DNA of 64,000 nucleotides from Pseudodonghicola flavimaris (GTDB taxonomy: Bacteria > Pseudomonadota > Alphaproteobacteria > Rhodobacterales > Rhodobacteraceae). Made by a program: the position numbers and the translations under genes. Below the pieces are notes generated by a model. That model was not told the origin of the DNA. It saw nothing but the letters and a program-made list of their open reading frames with translations, and searched no databases. The DNA lies in NCBI RefSeq assembly GCF_030164425.1, contig NZ_JASNJD010000008.1, positions 124,001 to 188,000 on the forward strand, written 5' to 3'. Of this stretch, positions 25,166-34,957 are shown piece after piece. Positions within the stretch are counted from its first letter, which is position 1. The number at the start of each line of letters is the position of its first letter.

Positions 25166-26102
25166 GCACCCGCTAAGACGTAAGCTGCCCTCGCTGAATT
25201 GCCTCTACGCCATCGACGCCGTGGCGCGGCACGGGAGCTTTACCGCCGCGGCCCGGGAACTGGGTCTTTCGCAGCCTGCGGTGAGCAAGGCGATAAAGTC
25301 GGCGGAAGCGCATATGGGGTTCGATCTGTTCGAACGGCGGACCGGCGGTCTGGACGTCACCGACAAAGGCCGCGCGGTCTGCGAGGAGGTGGCGGCGGTG
25401 CTGGCCCGGTTGCTTGCCGTGACGGCGCACGATGGCGCTCAGACGGCGCAGAAGACCATTTCCGTCAGCTTTTCGCCGAGTTTCGTATCCATGTGGTTGC
25501 TGCCGCGCCTGCCGGAGTTCCAATCCCTCCATCCGGGGATTTCCTTCCGGATTTCCGAGAACACCGGGCGACCGAAGGCGGCGGACATGAGCTTCGATTT
25601 CTCGACCCGGCTCGGGGACGGAGACTGGAGCGACGTGACCGCCTGGACCTTCGCCCCGGAGATCCTCCATGCGGTCGCCGCTCCGGATTATGTCGCGGCG
25701 CATCCCGGGGTGATGGCGCTGGAGACCTTGCCGGAGGCAACGCTGCTGCACGCGGTGGAAGCGCAGCGCGAGCGGATGAACTGGTCGGCCTGGTTCCGGG
25801 CCGCGGGACTGCGCGATTTGCAGCTGGAAGAGGGCATGGTGTTCTCGGACTATCATGCGGCGGTCCAGGCAGCCCTGCTGGGTCAGGGGGTCGCGCTGGG
25901 ATGGGAGCATCTTGTCCAGGCCTATGTCGAGGCGCGGAAATTGCAGTTCGTGGCCGGAACCTCGGTCACCACTGGCCGGAATTTCTATCTCGTGACCCCG
26001 GCGCGGCGACAGCTGGCGCCACATCATCACCTGTTTCGCGATTGGGCGATCGGCAAGGCCCGCAGCGAGTTCGCGCGTGCGCATCCGCCCCACCGGGTCT
26101 GA
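25164..26102 (+). CDS. LysR-family transcriptional regulator, GcvA-like
   Basis: A 312-aa regulator with N-terminal HTH (residues about 5-65; LNCLYAIDAVARHGSFTAAA then SQPAVSKAIKSAE) and a type 2 periplasmic-binding-like effector domain. Divergent from the interrupted dehydrogenase gene, which it probably regulates. Similar in its N-terminus (LRRKLPS) to the regulator at 9867-10793. Its ribosome site is weak, as GAGG stands only 2 nt from the ATG, but no better start exists nearby. It is convergent with the NRPS gene. Confidence 0.9.
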   Translation: MHPLRRKLPSLNCLYAIDAVARHGSFTAAARELGLSQPAVSKAIKSAEAHMGFDLFERRTGGLDVTDKGRAVCEEVAAVLARLLAVTAHDGAQTAQKTISVSFSPSFVSMWLLPRLPEFQSLHPGISFRISENTGRPKAADMSFDFSTRLGDGDWSDVTAWTFAPEILHAVAAPDYVAAHPGVMALETLPEATLLHAVEAQRERMNWSAWFRAAGLRDLQLEEGMVFSDYHAAVQAALLGQGVALGWEHLVQAYVEARKLQFVAGTSVTTGRNFYLVTPARRQLAPHHHLFRDWAIGKARSEFARAHPPHRV

Positions 26103-26197
26103 GGCCGGGGCTCAGCCATCGCGACGGCCGCTTCCGCAGCCGCGCGTGTCCCGATCCGGACCGTTGCGCTGAACCGGACAACGGGCAACGCCCGGTC

Positions 26198-29100
26198 TTA
26201 CCGCCAGGAGCGGGCCGGCATGTCGCTTTCTCCCACCTTTCCGGAGGCGAGGGTCCTGAACGCCGATGCCAGGCTGTCCAGATGGGGCGGTCTGAACATG
26301 CTGCCGTGAAATCCGGGCAGGCGATGAACGGTTGCGGGGGTCGTCAGACACCCCCGCCACAGCGGCCGGAATGCGCGTTCGAACGGGCGCCCCCCGCTGC
26401 TGAACAACATGTCGAGCGGGCCGGGAAAGGGTGCGATCCGGTGCAGGCTGGCGGCCCGGATCTGGAGATCCAGCGCCGGGTCGGCGGTCATCGCGCTCAG
26501 TTGCCGGCTGTTCAGGGAGAGGCGTTTCAGCCCGAGCAGGGAGACGCTGAGTTTGAAGCCCTGCCAAAGGCGCAGCATGACGCGCTGGCCGCCGGGGTGC
26601 AGCGTGTCGATCAGCGCCAGCCGGTTCGCCGGGGTCCCGCGCTGTGCCAGCAGGCGCGCAGCTTCCAGGGCGACGATGCCGCCGATCGAAAAGCCCGCCA
26701 GGATGACGGTGTCGGCGCGGGTCGCCTGAACCGCATCGGCGTAAAGCTCGGCGAGATCCGCAATGCCGGGGGAGGGCGCGCCCGCCGGGGCGTCCGGCGG
26801 TTGCAGCATCGACACGGTCATCTCCGGCAGGGCGTCGGCCAGCGCCAGGAAACGCATCGCGTCGCCGTAGCCCGACGCGGCAATGTGCACCGAGACGGCG
26901 CCGCTGCCCTGGCTGAGGATGGTCTGAACCGGCGTGGCGCCGATGGTCCGGGCCAGCGCGCCGGTGAACGGCCGAAACCCCGGGTTCGACAGCAAAGTGG
27001 CAAAGGGGACCTCCCGCCCCAGTGAGGTGCTCACTGCCGAGAGCATTTCGACCGCGCCGAAGGAATCCCCGCCGAGGGCGAAGAAATCGTCCTCCACCCC
27101 GACCGGGCATTTCAGAACGTCGCTCCAGATGCGCCGAACCTCTTGTTCGAGCTGCGTGGTGGCAGGCACCGCCTGCGCGTCGCGAGCGGGACGGGGGCTC
27201 TGCTGCGCCGGGGTCAGGGCGGCGAAATCGATCTTTCCCACGGCCGTGCGCGGCATCGTTTCCAGGAACGTGAAACCCGATGGCCACATGTAATCGGGCA
27301 AAGCCGCGCGCAGCTCTGCCGACAGCGCCTCGGGGTCGATCGTCCTGCCCTCTTGCGGCGCGACGAAGGCATGGAGCCGCGCGTCATCTGTCCCGGTGAC
27401 AAGTTTCACCGCCGCGCTGGCGACCTCAGGACAGGCGGCGATTGCAGCTTCGATATCCTCGGGCTCGATCAGATAGCCGCGAAGCTTGATCTGCCGGTCC
27501 GAGCGGCCGGCGAAATGGAGAACCCCGCTGTCGTCCATCCACCCCAGATCGCCGGTGCGGTAGAGGCTGGCGTCGGCATCCCCCCGATACCTGGGCGCCA
27601 GCGGATCGGGCCGGAACTTTTGCCGCGTCCGCACCGGATCGCCAAGATACCCGCTCGCCAGCGTGCGGCCGCCGATGCAGATTTCTCCGGTCTCGAAGGG
27701 CGGCAGCGGGGTTTTCCCCTCCGCCATCACCATCACGGTGGTGTGTCGCAGCGGTCGGCCGACGGGAATGGGGGCGACGCCGTCCGGGACTGTCTGCCAG
27801 GTCGTCGCGAAGATGGTCGCCTCCGTCGGCCCATAGGCGTTCTGCACATTCGGACCCAGGCGATCCACCAACCGCCGCATCAACTGCTGCGTCAGGACTT
27901 CGCCGCCGGAGGTGCAGAGCTTCAGCGACAGGGACAGCCGCCGTCGCTCCAGTTCGTCAACCAGCCTGTCGAGGAGCGTGGGGGTCGAAATCAGCACCGT
28001 GACGCCCAACCGCGCGATATCGTCCAGCATCCTCGTCGGTGACAGGCGGCCGGGCGGGCTGAGGGCGACGGTTCCGCCCGTCGTCAGCGGCAGGAACAGA
28101 TCGGCCAGCGCCGGATCGAAGGTGAGGCGCAGGGATTGATAGGTGGTGTCCTCCGGGCCGATGGTCCATTTGCGCGCGATCTCGGCGATCCGGGCGGCCA
28201 GCGCGCGGTGAGAGACCATCACCGCCTTGGGTGTTCCGGTCGATCCGGAGGTGGTGAGGACATAGGCGATGTCCTCTGGTCCGGGGGGCGCCGCTATGCC
28301 GGGGGCGGCGCGCCCGATCTCTTCCAGCGAAAGGGTCGGAGCCATCCGCCGCAGCCGGGAGGCCTGCGCCGCCTCGGCCAGGATCAGGGCCGGGCGGGTC
28401 ATCTCCAGCACGGTGGCGAGCCTGCCGTCAGGCTGGTCGATGTCGAGCGGCAGGAAGGCCGCCCGCGCCATCATGCAGCCGAGGACCGCGGCGATGAAGT
28501 CCGGCGACCGGTCGCAGGCCAGCCCGATGATCCGGGGGGTGTCCACCGCTGGTTGGCTGCCGAGGGCGGTGGCAATGGCGCAGGCGCGCGCCTGCAGATC
28601 GGCGTAGGTGACCTCCCCTTGCTGCTGGCGGATCGCCACCGCCTGCGGCCTGTCGCGCACGGCCTGCAGGACCTGATCCAGAACGGTATGGTCGATGGCG
28701 GGATGACGGGCCGGGGCGTATTGCGCCGCGACGGTGGTCTGCCATTCCTGAGCCGTCATCAGGGGGATTTCGCTGAGCGGGCGCTCGGCACCGCTCAGGG
28801 CATCGGCGATCTCCAGCAACCGTTGCGAGATCCGGGCGGCGCCACTTCGCCCGGCGATCCCGGGATAGAACTCGGCCACGAAGGCGATATCCTCGGTGGC
28901 ATCGAATTCGCAGACGGTCAGGCCGACGGGGAACCGTGAGATGCCGGTGAAATGCTGGCGGGAGTGCCGCATGGGGGAGGCGCCGAAGGACAATTCGTAA
29001 TTCTGGCGCATGAAGGAGAGCACGATGTCGAAGGCGCTGATGCGTCGCTGGCGTGCCAGGTCGAGCCGTTTGTAAAGCGTATCGAGCGGATATCTCTGGT

Positions 29101-30103
29101 GCCGCGAGGCGTGCCGCAGGGTGCGCGCGATCTCCGCGATCAGATCGGCCGTGGTGGCCCCGTCCCGGACCTCCACGATCAGGGGCACGACCTGCGCGAA
29201 CATGCCGGCTGCGGCCCGCTGAGCCCGTCCGCTCCGGTTCAGCACCGGGACGCCGATCGCCAGCCGCTTGCGGCCGAGCGTGCAGGCATAATAGAGCGCC
29301 ACGGCGGCAAGGACGACATGAAAGGCGCTGCCCTTCTGCGCGCGGCCGGCGTTTTCCCAGGTCGCGTATCGGGCGCGGGCGACCCGAGTCGTCTCGGCAT
29401 CGACGGTGCGCGGTTCCCGGGGGCCGATGTCGAACAGGGCCGGGGGTACCTCGGGCAGCTGATCCTGCCAGAAGGCGGCGTCCTTTCGGCAGGCGTCCGA
29501 CGCCTCGTAGTCCCGGGTTTCTCCGACATGGCGCTGCCAGGTGCCGGGGTCCACAGGCAGGGCTGCGCGCCCCTCGCTCAACGCGTTGTAATGCTCGGCC
29601 CAGCGTTGCATGACCACCGCACTGCCATAGCCATCCATGATCGCGTGATGGAAATGCAGGTGCAGCCAGTAGCGGGCCTTGCCGGCCTTGACGAGCGCCA
29701 CGTACCAAGGCGGCGTCACCCCGTCGAGCGGCAGCGGCTTGGCGAAATCCGCCCTGATATAGGCGTGCGCCGCCGCGTCCGGATCCGGGGCGTCGCTGAC
29801 ATCATGACGCAGAATCACCGGCATGAAGCGGGGGAGCAGATGCTGGGTGCCGTCCCCGGCGATGACCAGCCGCAGGGCGTCGGATTCATCGGTCAACCGC
29901 TGCAGTGCGGTGCGGAAATATCCCAGGTCGATGTCGCCGTCGATCAGGGCGCTGCCACCGACATTGTAGAGCGGGCTGTCGGGAAAGCCGCGCTGATCCT
30001 TGACGATGATCCTCTGGGCCGGGGTCAGTGGCAGCCGCCGCGGCGGGGCGTCCTCCGCCTGTCCGGGGCTAAGGCCCAGAGCGGTGTTCGCGGCGTCATT
30101 CAT
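26198..30103 (-). CDS. Single-module nonribosomal peptide synthetase (C-A-PCP-TE)
   Basis: A 1301-aa enzyme with four domains in order. Condensation, residues about 20-450, has HHAIMDG at 152-158. Adenylation, about 470-960, has TSGSTGTPK near 618-626, NAYGPTE at 755-761, YRTGDL at 848-853 and Lys957 in PRTAVGKID. The carrier domain, about 985-1050, has LGGDS at 1010-1014. The thioesterase, about 1070-1290, has GFSIG at 1137-1141 and the GFHGSM histidine near 1266. All key residues are present, so it should be active. By alignment to GrsA the specificity residues read D-P-A-T-C-S-A-I-F-K, which I cannot assign. An upstream acyl or peptidyl donor must come from elsewhere. It overlaps the patatin gene by 8 bp. 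Confidence 0.93.
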   Translation of the reverse strand: MNDAANTALGLSPGQAEDAPPRRLPLTPAQRIIVKDQRGFPDSPLYNVGGSALIDGDIDLGYFRTALQRLTDESDALRLVIAGDGTQHLLPRFMPVILRHDVSDAPDPDAAAHAYIRADFAKPLPLDGVTPPWYVALVKAGKARYWLHLHFHHAIMDGYGSAVVMQRWAEHYNALSEGRAALPVDPGTWQRHVGETRDYEASDACRKDAAFWQDQLPEVPPALFDIGPREPRTVDAETTRVARARYATWENAGRAQKGSAFHVVLAAVALYYACTLGRKRLAIGVPVLNRSGRAQRAAAGMFAQVVPLIVEVRDGATTADLIAEIARTLRHASRHQRYPLDTLYKRLDLARQRRISAFDIVLSFMRQNYELSFGASPMRHSRQHFTGISRFPVGLTVCEFDATEDIAFVAEFYPGIAGRSGAARISQRLLEIADALSGAERPLSEIPLMTAQEWQTTVAAQYAPARHPAIDHTVLDQVLQAVRDRPQAVAIRQQQGEVTYADLQARACAIATALGSQPAVDTPRIIGLACDRSPDFIAAVLGCMMARAAFLPLDIDQPDGRLATVLEMTRPALILAEAAQASRLRRMAPTLSLEEIGRAAPGIAAPPGPEDIAYVLTTSGSTGTPKAVMVSHRALAARIAEIARKWTIGPEDTTYQSLRLTFDPALADLFLPLTTGGTVALSPPGRLSPTRMLDDIARLGVTVLISTPTLLDRLVDELERRRLSLSLKLCTSGGEVLTQQLMRRLVDRLGPNVQNAYGPTEATIFATTWQTVPDGVAPIPVGRPLRHTTVMVMAEGKTPLPPFETGEICIGGRTLASGYLGDPVRTRQKFRPDPLAPRYRGDADASLYRTGDLGWMDDSGVLHFAGRSDRQIKLRGYLIEPEDIEAAIAACPEVASAAVKLVTGTDDARLHAFVAPQEGRTIDPEALSAELRAALPDYMWPSGFTFLETMPRTAVGKIDFAALTPAQQSPRPARDAQAVPATTQLEQEVRRIWSDVLKCPVGVEDDFFALGGDSFGAVEMLSAVSTSLGREVPFATLLSNPGFRPFTGALARTIGATPVQTILSQGSGAVSVHIAASGYGDAMRFLALADALPEMTVSMLQPPDAPAGAPSPGIADLAELYADAVQATRADTVILAGFSIGGIVALEAARLLAQRGTPANRLALIDTLHPGGQRVMLRLWQGFKLSVSLLGLKRLSLNSRQLSAMTADPALDLQIRAASLHRIAPFPGPLDMLFSSGGRPFERAFRPLWRGCLTTPATVHRLPGFHGSMFRPPHLDSLASAFRTLASGKVGESDMPARSWR

Positions 30104-32207
30104 CGGCCAGGGCCTTCAGCGCGTACCGGTAGCCGATGTCGGCCAGTTCGGTGGCGCGATGATAGGATATCATCGAGAAGTCGTAGACCGGCGGTTCCAG
30201 CCAGATATCGGCCAACGGGCGGACCCGCTCCCGCGCCGCCACCCCGCCGACGGATCCGGCGCGGCGCAGTATCTCGGTGATGCGCGGTGTGCGCTTGTGG
30301 TCCGGCATGCCGTGGGCGGACAGCGCGCCGCGTGTGGTGAGGCGCGTCAGCTCCGGCGCCACCATCAGCTCATCGCTCTTGTCGACGGCCACGCCGATCA
30401 CCGTTCCCTCGCCGACAAGGCCGCGCATCACGTCGGTCGGAACGTTGTTGAGCACCGCCCCGTCGATCAGCAATTCGCCGTCGTGCGGAACCGGAGGCAG
30501 CAGTCCGGCCGGGGAATTGCTGGCGCGCACCGCCCGCCACAGAGGCCCCCGATCCAGCGTCACCACGCGCGCCTTGCTGATAGAGCAGGCCACCGCGAAG
30601 AACGGCCGCCAGAGCTCTTCGATGCGGGTGTCGCCAAAGAGCTCGGTCAGGCCGCGTTCCATGCCGTGGCCCGAGAGGAGAGAGACCGCCGGAAACGCCG
30701 GGCGCTCGCCTTTGGTGAAGAGCCTGCGGGTGGCGGAAATCAGGTCGTCGCAGGGCGTGCCGAAGGCGTATTGCGCGGCGATGAGCGCGCCCATGCTGTT
30801 GCCGCCTATGATATCGACCGGCATCGTGAGCTCTTCCATCGCGCGCAGCACACCGATATGGGCGAGCCCCCGCGCGGCACCGCCGCCGAGGACGAGGCCG
30901 ACGGCGCGCCCGCCGATGAAACGCGCAACCCGCTCGAAATCGGCGCGGTTGCCGTTCCTGACCGAATATGTGCGGATTTCCCCGGGCGGGGGGCCGCCGT
31001 GCTGCAGGACCGGGGCCGGGGTCTGCGCCTTGGCTGGGTTCAGCCTGACGATGCAGTGATCCGGGAACGTCGAGGGATCGCCGAGCAGCAGATCGGATTT
31101 GAACGCCTCGGGGTCTGCGATGGGTTCCGCCCCCGCCAGAAAGACCAGCCTGTCGGCCTGACGGGCGGCGAGCCGGGTCCAGTCGGAGCGGCAGTCGTCT
31201 GCGAGGAGGAGGATGGTGTCCACTTCCCGTTCCAGGCGCGACAGCCGGGCGAGCACCGCGTGGTGGTCCTGGTTGCCGTAGCGGAAGTCCGAGGCGCGGA
31301 TCAGCTCGCAGCGGCCGAAGGTGCGGAACCCGTCCCTAAGTGCCTGGGCGCTGTGCTCGCTCTGATCGGTCGGGCCGCCGGGGACCAGAACGATGGTGGT
31401 GGCGACGACCTGTGCCGGGGCCCGGCGGGTGCCTTCCAGATTGTCATAGATGGCATGGGCGAACACCCGCGTCAGCTCGATCGGATGGGCGATCAGAAGC
31501 CGTTCGAAATCCTCCCGCGTCAGCCGCGCCAGCAGCCCGTCGCGGATGGCGCTGACATCGGCGGTTCGCGCGATGTTGACCAGCAGGCCGATTTCGCCCA
31601 CGACGCCGCCGGGGCGGATCTCGGCCAGTTTGTGGATCGTGCCATCTGCGTCCCGACGGGTCACCGTCAGGCGGCCGGTGACCACGACATAGAGCGCATC
31701 GGCCGCATCGCCGGCGGTCAGAACCGGGGCGCCGCCCTCGACGTGATGGAGCGTCATCGCCGTCTGCAGCGCCAGATCGAGCGGTCGGGACAGGCCGGCC
31801 AGGATGCGGCCCCGGGTCACCGCCGCGCGCAACGCCCGACGCTCCGACATCGCCGGTTCGAAGCCGGGCAGGTCCAGCCCGTCTGCCACCGCTTCGACGA
31901 TCAGCGCCGAGAAGGCCGCCGGATCGAGGCACAGCGCCCGGATGGCGCCACCGGCGGTCCAATGGGCGTTCTGCCGCGGCGGCTGGGGGGCGGGGATCAG
32001 GGCCGGGCCGTCCAGATGCTGCGCTCCGCAGGTCGCACGGCCGGACAGGAGCACGATCGTGCCCCGGGTGAGAGGCAGCACCTCTCCCGCCTCGGCGGAC
32101 AGACTTCGGGCCGTTTGCAGGACCCCGGTTGCACGCTCCTCGCTCAGGGCGAAGGCGGCGAGGAATTGCGCCCGGTCCTGGGGCGTCATGGTGGTCAAGG
32201 ACGTCAT
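30096..32207 (-). CDS. Patatin-like phospholipase with cyclic-nucleotide-binding domain (NTE-like)
   Basis: A 703-aa serine acyl hydrolase. Residues about 145-240 form a cNMP-binding domain (AGDAADALYVVVTGRLTV, PGGVVGEIGLLVN). The patatin domain from about 435 has the oxyanion-hole motif GGGAARG (441-447), nucleophile motif GNSMG (Ser471) and the dyad aspartate in DGA (582-584). The catalytic dyad is intact. Relatives cleave lysophospholipids or fatty acyl chains. Its place inside a coupled NRPS operon suggests it supplies or removes an acyl group, or confers self-protection; inference. It overlaps the radical SAM gene by ATGA. Confidence 0.9.
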   Translation of the reverse strand: MTSLTTMTPQDRAQFLAAFALSEERATGVLQTARSLSAEAGEVLPLTRGTIVLLSGRATCGAQHLDGPALIPAPQPPRQNAHWTAGGAIRALCLDPAAFSALIVEAVADGLDLPGFEPAMSERRALRAAVTRGRILAGLSRPLDLALQTAMTLHHVEGGAPVLTAGDAADALYVVVTGRLTVTRRDADGTIHKLAEIRPGGVVGEIGLLVNIARTADVSAIRDGLLARLTREDFERLLIAHPIELTRVFAHAIYDNLEGTRRAPAQVVATTIVLVPGGPTDQSEHSAQALRDGFRTFGRCELIRASDFRYGNQDHHAVLARLSRLEREVDTILLLADDCRSDWTRLAARQADRLVFLAGAEPIADPEAFKSDLLLGDPSTFPDHCIVRLNPAKAQTPAPVLQHGGPPPGEIRTYSVRNGNRADFERVARFIGGRAVGLVLGGGAARGLAHIGVLRAMEELTMPVDIIGGNSMGALIAAQYAFGTPCDDLISATRRLFTKGERPAFPAVSLLSGHGMERGLTELFGDTRIEELWRPFFAVACSISKARVVTLDRGPLWRAVRASNSPAGLLPPVPHDGELLIDGAVLNNVPTDVMRGLVGEGTVIGVAVDKSDELMVAPELTRLTTRGALSAHGMPDHKRTPRITEILRRAGSVGGVAARERVRPLADIWLEPPVYDFSMISYHRATELADIGYRYALKALADE

Positions 32208-33919
32208 TGAGCTTCCTGGGGGCTCCCCATTTGCTCGGCTTTCCGCGCGCCGCCCCGGTGCCGGAGCACGGATCTGGCCAGCGTGGCATAGAGAAAGGCG
32301 CAGATCGCCGCGTCATGCAGCGCAATCGTGATGATGTCGTAGACTCTTTGCGGATAGAACGACCAGCGCGGCTCGATGGGCAGTCCGGGCCTGCGTTCCG
32401 TGCGCCGCTTCCGCCGCCAGATGCCGGCCTGCAGCGGATGCAGATGATGCCGCAGCACCGCCGACCGGAAGCCCAGCAGGCTGAGGATAAGCCCGTTGCG
32501 GGGCAGGCCGTATTTCACCCCGTTGTCGACGACCCGGGCCATGTTGGCGCAGGAATACCAGTCCTCCCAGAGCTCCCGGTACAGGGTCTCCCACTCTTCC
32601 TTCGTCATGTTCTCGTGATCGAAGAGGACATGTTCGGAATCGTAATCGTTCAGCTCGTCGGAGAAGGGCTTGCCGGCTTCGACCATGCGTTGATGATCCA
32701 CGGAGCCGGGCAGCGGCGTGAGAAAGAAGAACTCCATCAGATCGACGGGCAGGTTTTCGCGGACGTAGGTCATCTGCGCCTTGATGCTCTCCACCGTGTC
32801 GCCGGGAAAGCCGGTGATCATGGTGCTGTAGATGATGATGCCGGCGCGCTTCCAGGCCATCACCATGTCGGGCATCAGGTTGATCTTGTTCTGCCCCTTG
32901 GCCGCGGCCTTCAGCGTGGCCTGATCGACGGATTCTATGCCGATGAAGACGCGCTTGCAGCCGGCCCGCTTCACCGCCTCGATAAACCCGGGCAGCCGAT
33001 AGGCCAGCGTGTCGACCTGGATCATCAGCTCCCAGTCGACCCCCTCGCGCCTCGCGACGGTTTCGAAGACATCGCAGACCTCGCGCCAGTTCTTGATCCT
33101 GGCGAAATTGTCGTCGACGATGAAGACCTCGCGGCGTCCGCTTCGCGCCACCTCGGTCAGATAGGTCTCGATCGCCTCGGCAGAGCGGACCCGCATGGTA
33201 TTGCCATGCACGTTGATGATCGAACAGAAGCTGCATTTGAACGGGCAGCCACGGCTGATGTCCGCCCCCACCACCCGCGTCATCGCCGAGCCCGACAATG
33301 GCCCGCCGATCAGCGCATTGGGTGCCTGTCTCAGGTCCACCTCGGCGTCGAGCATGTCGTAGAGCGGTTTCACCGTGCCGTTGAGCGCATCCTGCAGCAG
33401 CTGGTCTATCCCGGTCTCCAGTTCGCCGGCGTAAAGGCTCATCCCGTCGTTCTGCGCCTCCTCCAGCCGTCCACCCTTCCAGCCGGGCGTCATCCGCAGG
33501 GTGCCGCTGACATGAAAGCCGCCGATCACCGTCGGAATGCCGAGCGCCACCAGCCGGCGCCCCAGATCGCAGGCGCGGAGGAACTGGTTGGTCTGAACCC
33601 CGATCATCATCACCAGGGCGCGATCGTAGCGTTTGAGCTGCCTCGCAATGGCCTCTGGCGATGCCCGTCCCTGGGTTTCGTCGAGGGCGGAGACCGCGGT
33701 GGTCACCTCGCCGCCCAGGCAGCCGCGGTTCAGCGCGTCCTGAACGATGCCGGCCACCGCCGACAGGCTGTGCGCTGGCATGAAGACGCGCTTCCACTCG
33801 ACCACATAGCCGTCGTCGTCATAGCGGGAGGGTTTCAGCAGCAGGATCCCGAGGGACCGGCCGGGGCCGGTCTGCCGGGGGTCTGTTTCGGGGATGGGGT
33901 CGGCCTGGGCGATCGGCAT
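32204..33919 (-). CDS. Radical SAM enzyme with N-terminal cobalamin-binding domain
   Basis: A 571-aa protein. Residues about 20-190 are a B12-binding-like domain (ILLLKPSRYDDDGY, VIGGFHVSG), followed by a radical SAM barrel with the cluster motif CPFKCSFC (Cys225, Cys229, Cys232). Downstream, FIVDDNFARIKN and FIGIESVDQATLKAAAKGQN are typical of this class. The C-terminal 150 residues are basic with hydrophobic stretches. Such enzymes methylate unactivated carbons or rearrange carbon skeletons. The stop codon of the upstream methyltransferase overlaps its ATG (TGATG). Confidence 0.9.
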   Translation of the reverse strand: MPIAQADPIPETDPRQTGPGRSLGILLLKPSRYDDDGYVVEWKRVFMPAHSLSAVAGIVQDALNRGCLGGEVTTAVSALDETQGRASPEAIARQLKRYDRALVMMIGVQTNQFLRACDLGRRLVALGIPTVIGGFHVSGTLRMTPGWKGGRLEEAQNDGMSLYAGELETGIDQLLQDALNGTVKPLYDMLDAEVDLRQAPNALIGGPLSGSAMTRVVGADISRGCPFKCSFCSIINVHGNTMRVRSAEAIETYLTEVARSGRREVFIVDDNFARIKNWREVCDVFETVARREGVDWELMIQVDTLAYRLPGFIEAVKRAGCKRVFIGIESVDQATLKAAAKGQNKINLMPDMVMAWKRAGIIIYSTMITGFPGDTVESIKAQMTYVRENLPVDLMEFFFLTPLPGSVDHQRMVEAGKPFSDELNDYDSEHVLFDHENMTKEEWETLYRELWEDWYSCANMARVVDNGVKYGLPRNGLILSLLGFRSAVLRHHLHPLQAGIWRRKRRTERRPGLPIEPRWSFYPQRVYDIITIALHDAAICAFLYATLARSVLRHRGGARKAEQMGSPQEAQ

Positions 33920-34809
33920 CAGCTTGCTCCTCCGCGCGCGGTTGTCGAGACGAGGTATTCGCCCTCATGCAGGCGCCGGTTCAGCGGTTGGCCGTGATAG
34001 GCCTTCGCCAGCAGCGCGTCATTGGCGATGCGGTCCATCGAATAGGTCTGGCGTTCGACGAAGGCCTGCATATCGCCCGGCCGCAGCGTCCAGGTGATGG
34101 GTTCGCTTTTGACCTTGAGATAGGCTCGCAGGATGGTGCTGGTATTGTCCTCCGGGCTGCCGAGCGGTGCGACGGCGGTGAAGACGAACCCTGTCCCGGG
34201 CCCGGTCAGGGAGCGGATCGAGCTGAAAAGCTCTTCCACCGTCGCTTCGCCCAGATACATCATCACGCCTTCGCAGACGAAGACCGTCGGCCGTTCGGCG
34301 GAAAAGGCGGGCGACTCGGTCAGCACCTCGCGGAGCGGCCGCGCCGCGAGATCCTGCGCCAGCAGATGCAGGTTCGGCGGCGTTTCCCCCAGGGCGGCCC
34401 GTTTGACTTCGCTGGTGGCGGGGTGGTCGATCTCGATGAAGGTGACATCGGGGTGGCCGGTCGCGAGCCTGAGCGCCAGCGCATCGAACCCCGCGCCGAG
34501 GATGATGACCTGGCGGGCGCCTCTGGTCAGCGCGGCGCGGACCTCGTCTTCGATGAACCGCTTGCGCAGCACGTAATGCGCGGTGAACCCGGGCAGCAGA
34601 AGGCGTTCGACAAGGCTGGTGAGTTTGACGAACACCGGGCTGTCGAGCTGGGCCAGCCGTCTACGTCCCTCGGCCGAGCCACGCAGAATGCGCTCGCAGG
34701 CCTCGACATGGTCGGGGGCGACCAGATGACCGAGTTCCGGGTCATTGGCGACCTTCAGAATGCCTTGGACAACGGTGAACGCGGTCGAGCTCGCTTTGTC
34801 GTGTTTCAA
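33919..34809 (-). CDS. SAM-dependent methyltransferase, leucine carboxyl methyltransferase (LCMT) family
   Basis: A 296-aa class I methyltransferase. The SAM site is VIILGAGFDALALRL (about residues 95-109), with the acidic loop FIEIDHPATSEVKR and a later FVCEGVMMYL, all typical of LCMT/PPM1-like proteins found in actinobacterial and proteobacterial secondary-metabolite loci. The start is TTG at 34809 with GGGAGAGG at suitable distance; no in-frame ATG is near. It is the first gene of the four-gene NRPS operon and could methylate a carboxylate or hydroxyl of the product. Confidence 0.87.
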   Translation of the reverse strand: MKHDKASSTAFTVVQGILKVANDPELGHLVAPDHVEACERILRGSAEGRRRLAQLDSPVFVKLTSLVERLLLPGFTAHYVLRKRFIEDEVRAALTRGARQVIILGAGFDALALRLATGHPDVTFIEIDHPATSEVKRAALGETPPNLHLLAQDLAARPLREVLTESPAFSAERPTVFVCEGVMMYLGEATVEELFSSIRSLTGPGTGFVFTAVAPLGSPEDNTSTILRAYLKVKSEPITWTLRPGDMQAFVERQTYSMDRIANDALLAKAYHGQPLNRRLHEGEYLVSTTARGGAS

Positions 34810-34957
34810 TGCCCTCTCCCTGTCGGGCCTGGTGTATTTTCTACCAAGGCTGCCCGACTCCTTACGTTACGACAAGTCCGTTGACACGGCGTGGTTTGGC
34901 AGCGGGCTGCAGACACCGGCGCGGATCGGAGTTCAAACCAGCCCCTGTCACAGAAAT

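Noticed and set aside
30000-33997. Plus-strand open frames of 736 and 622 codons opposite patatin and radical SAM genes
   Set aside because: Reverse-frame artefacts; the minus-strand genes have intact catalytic motifs.
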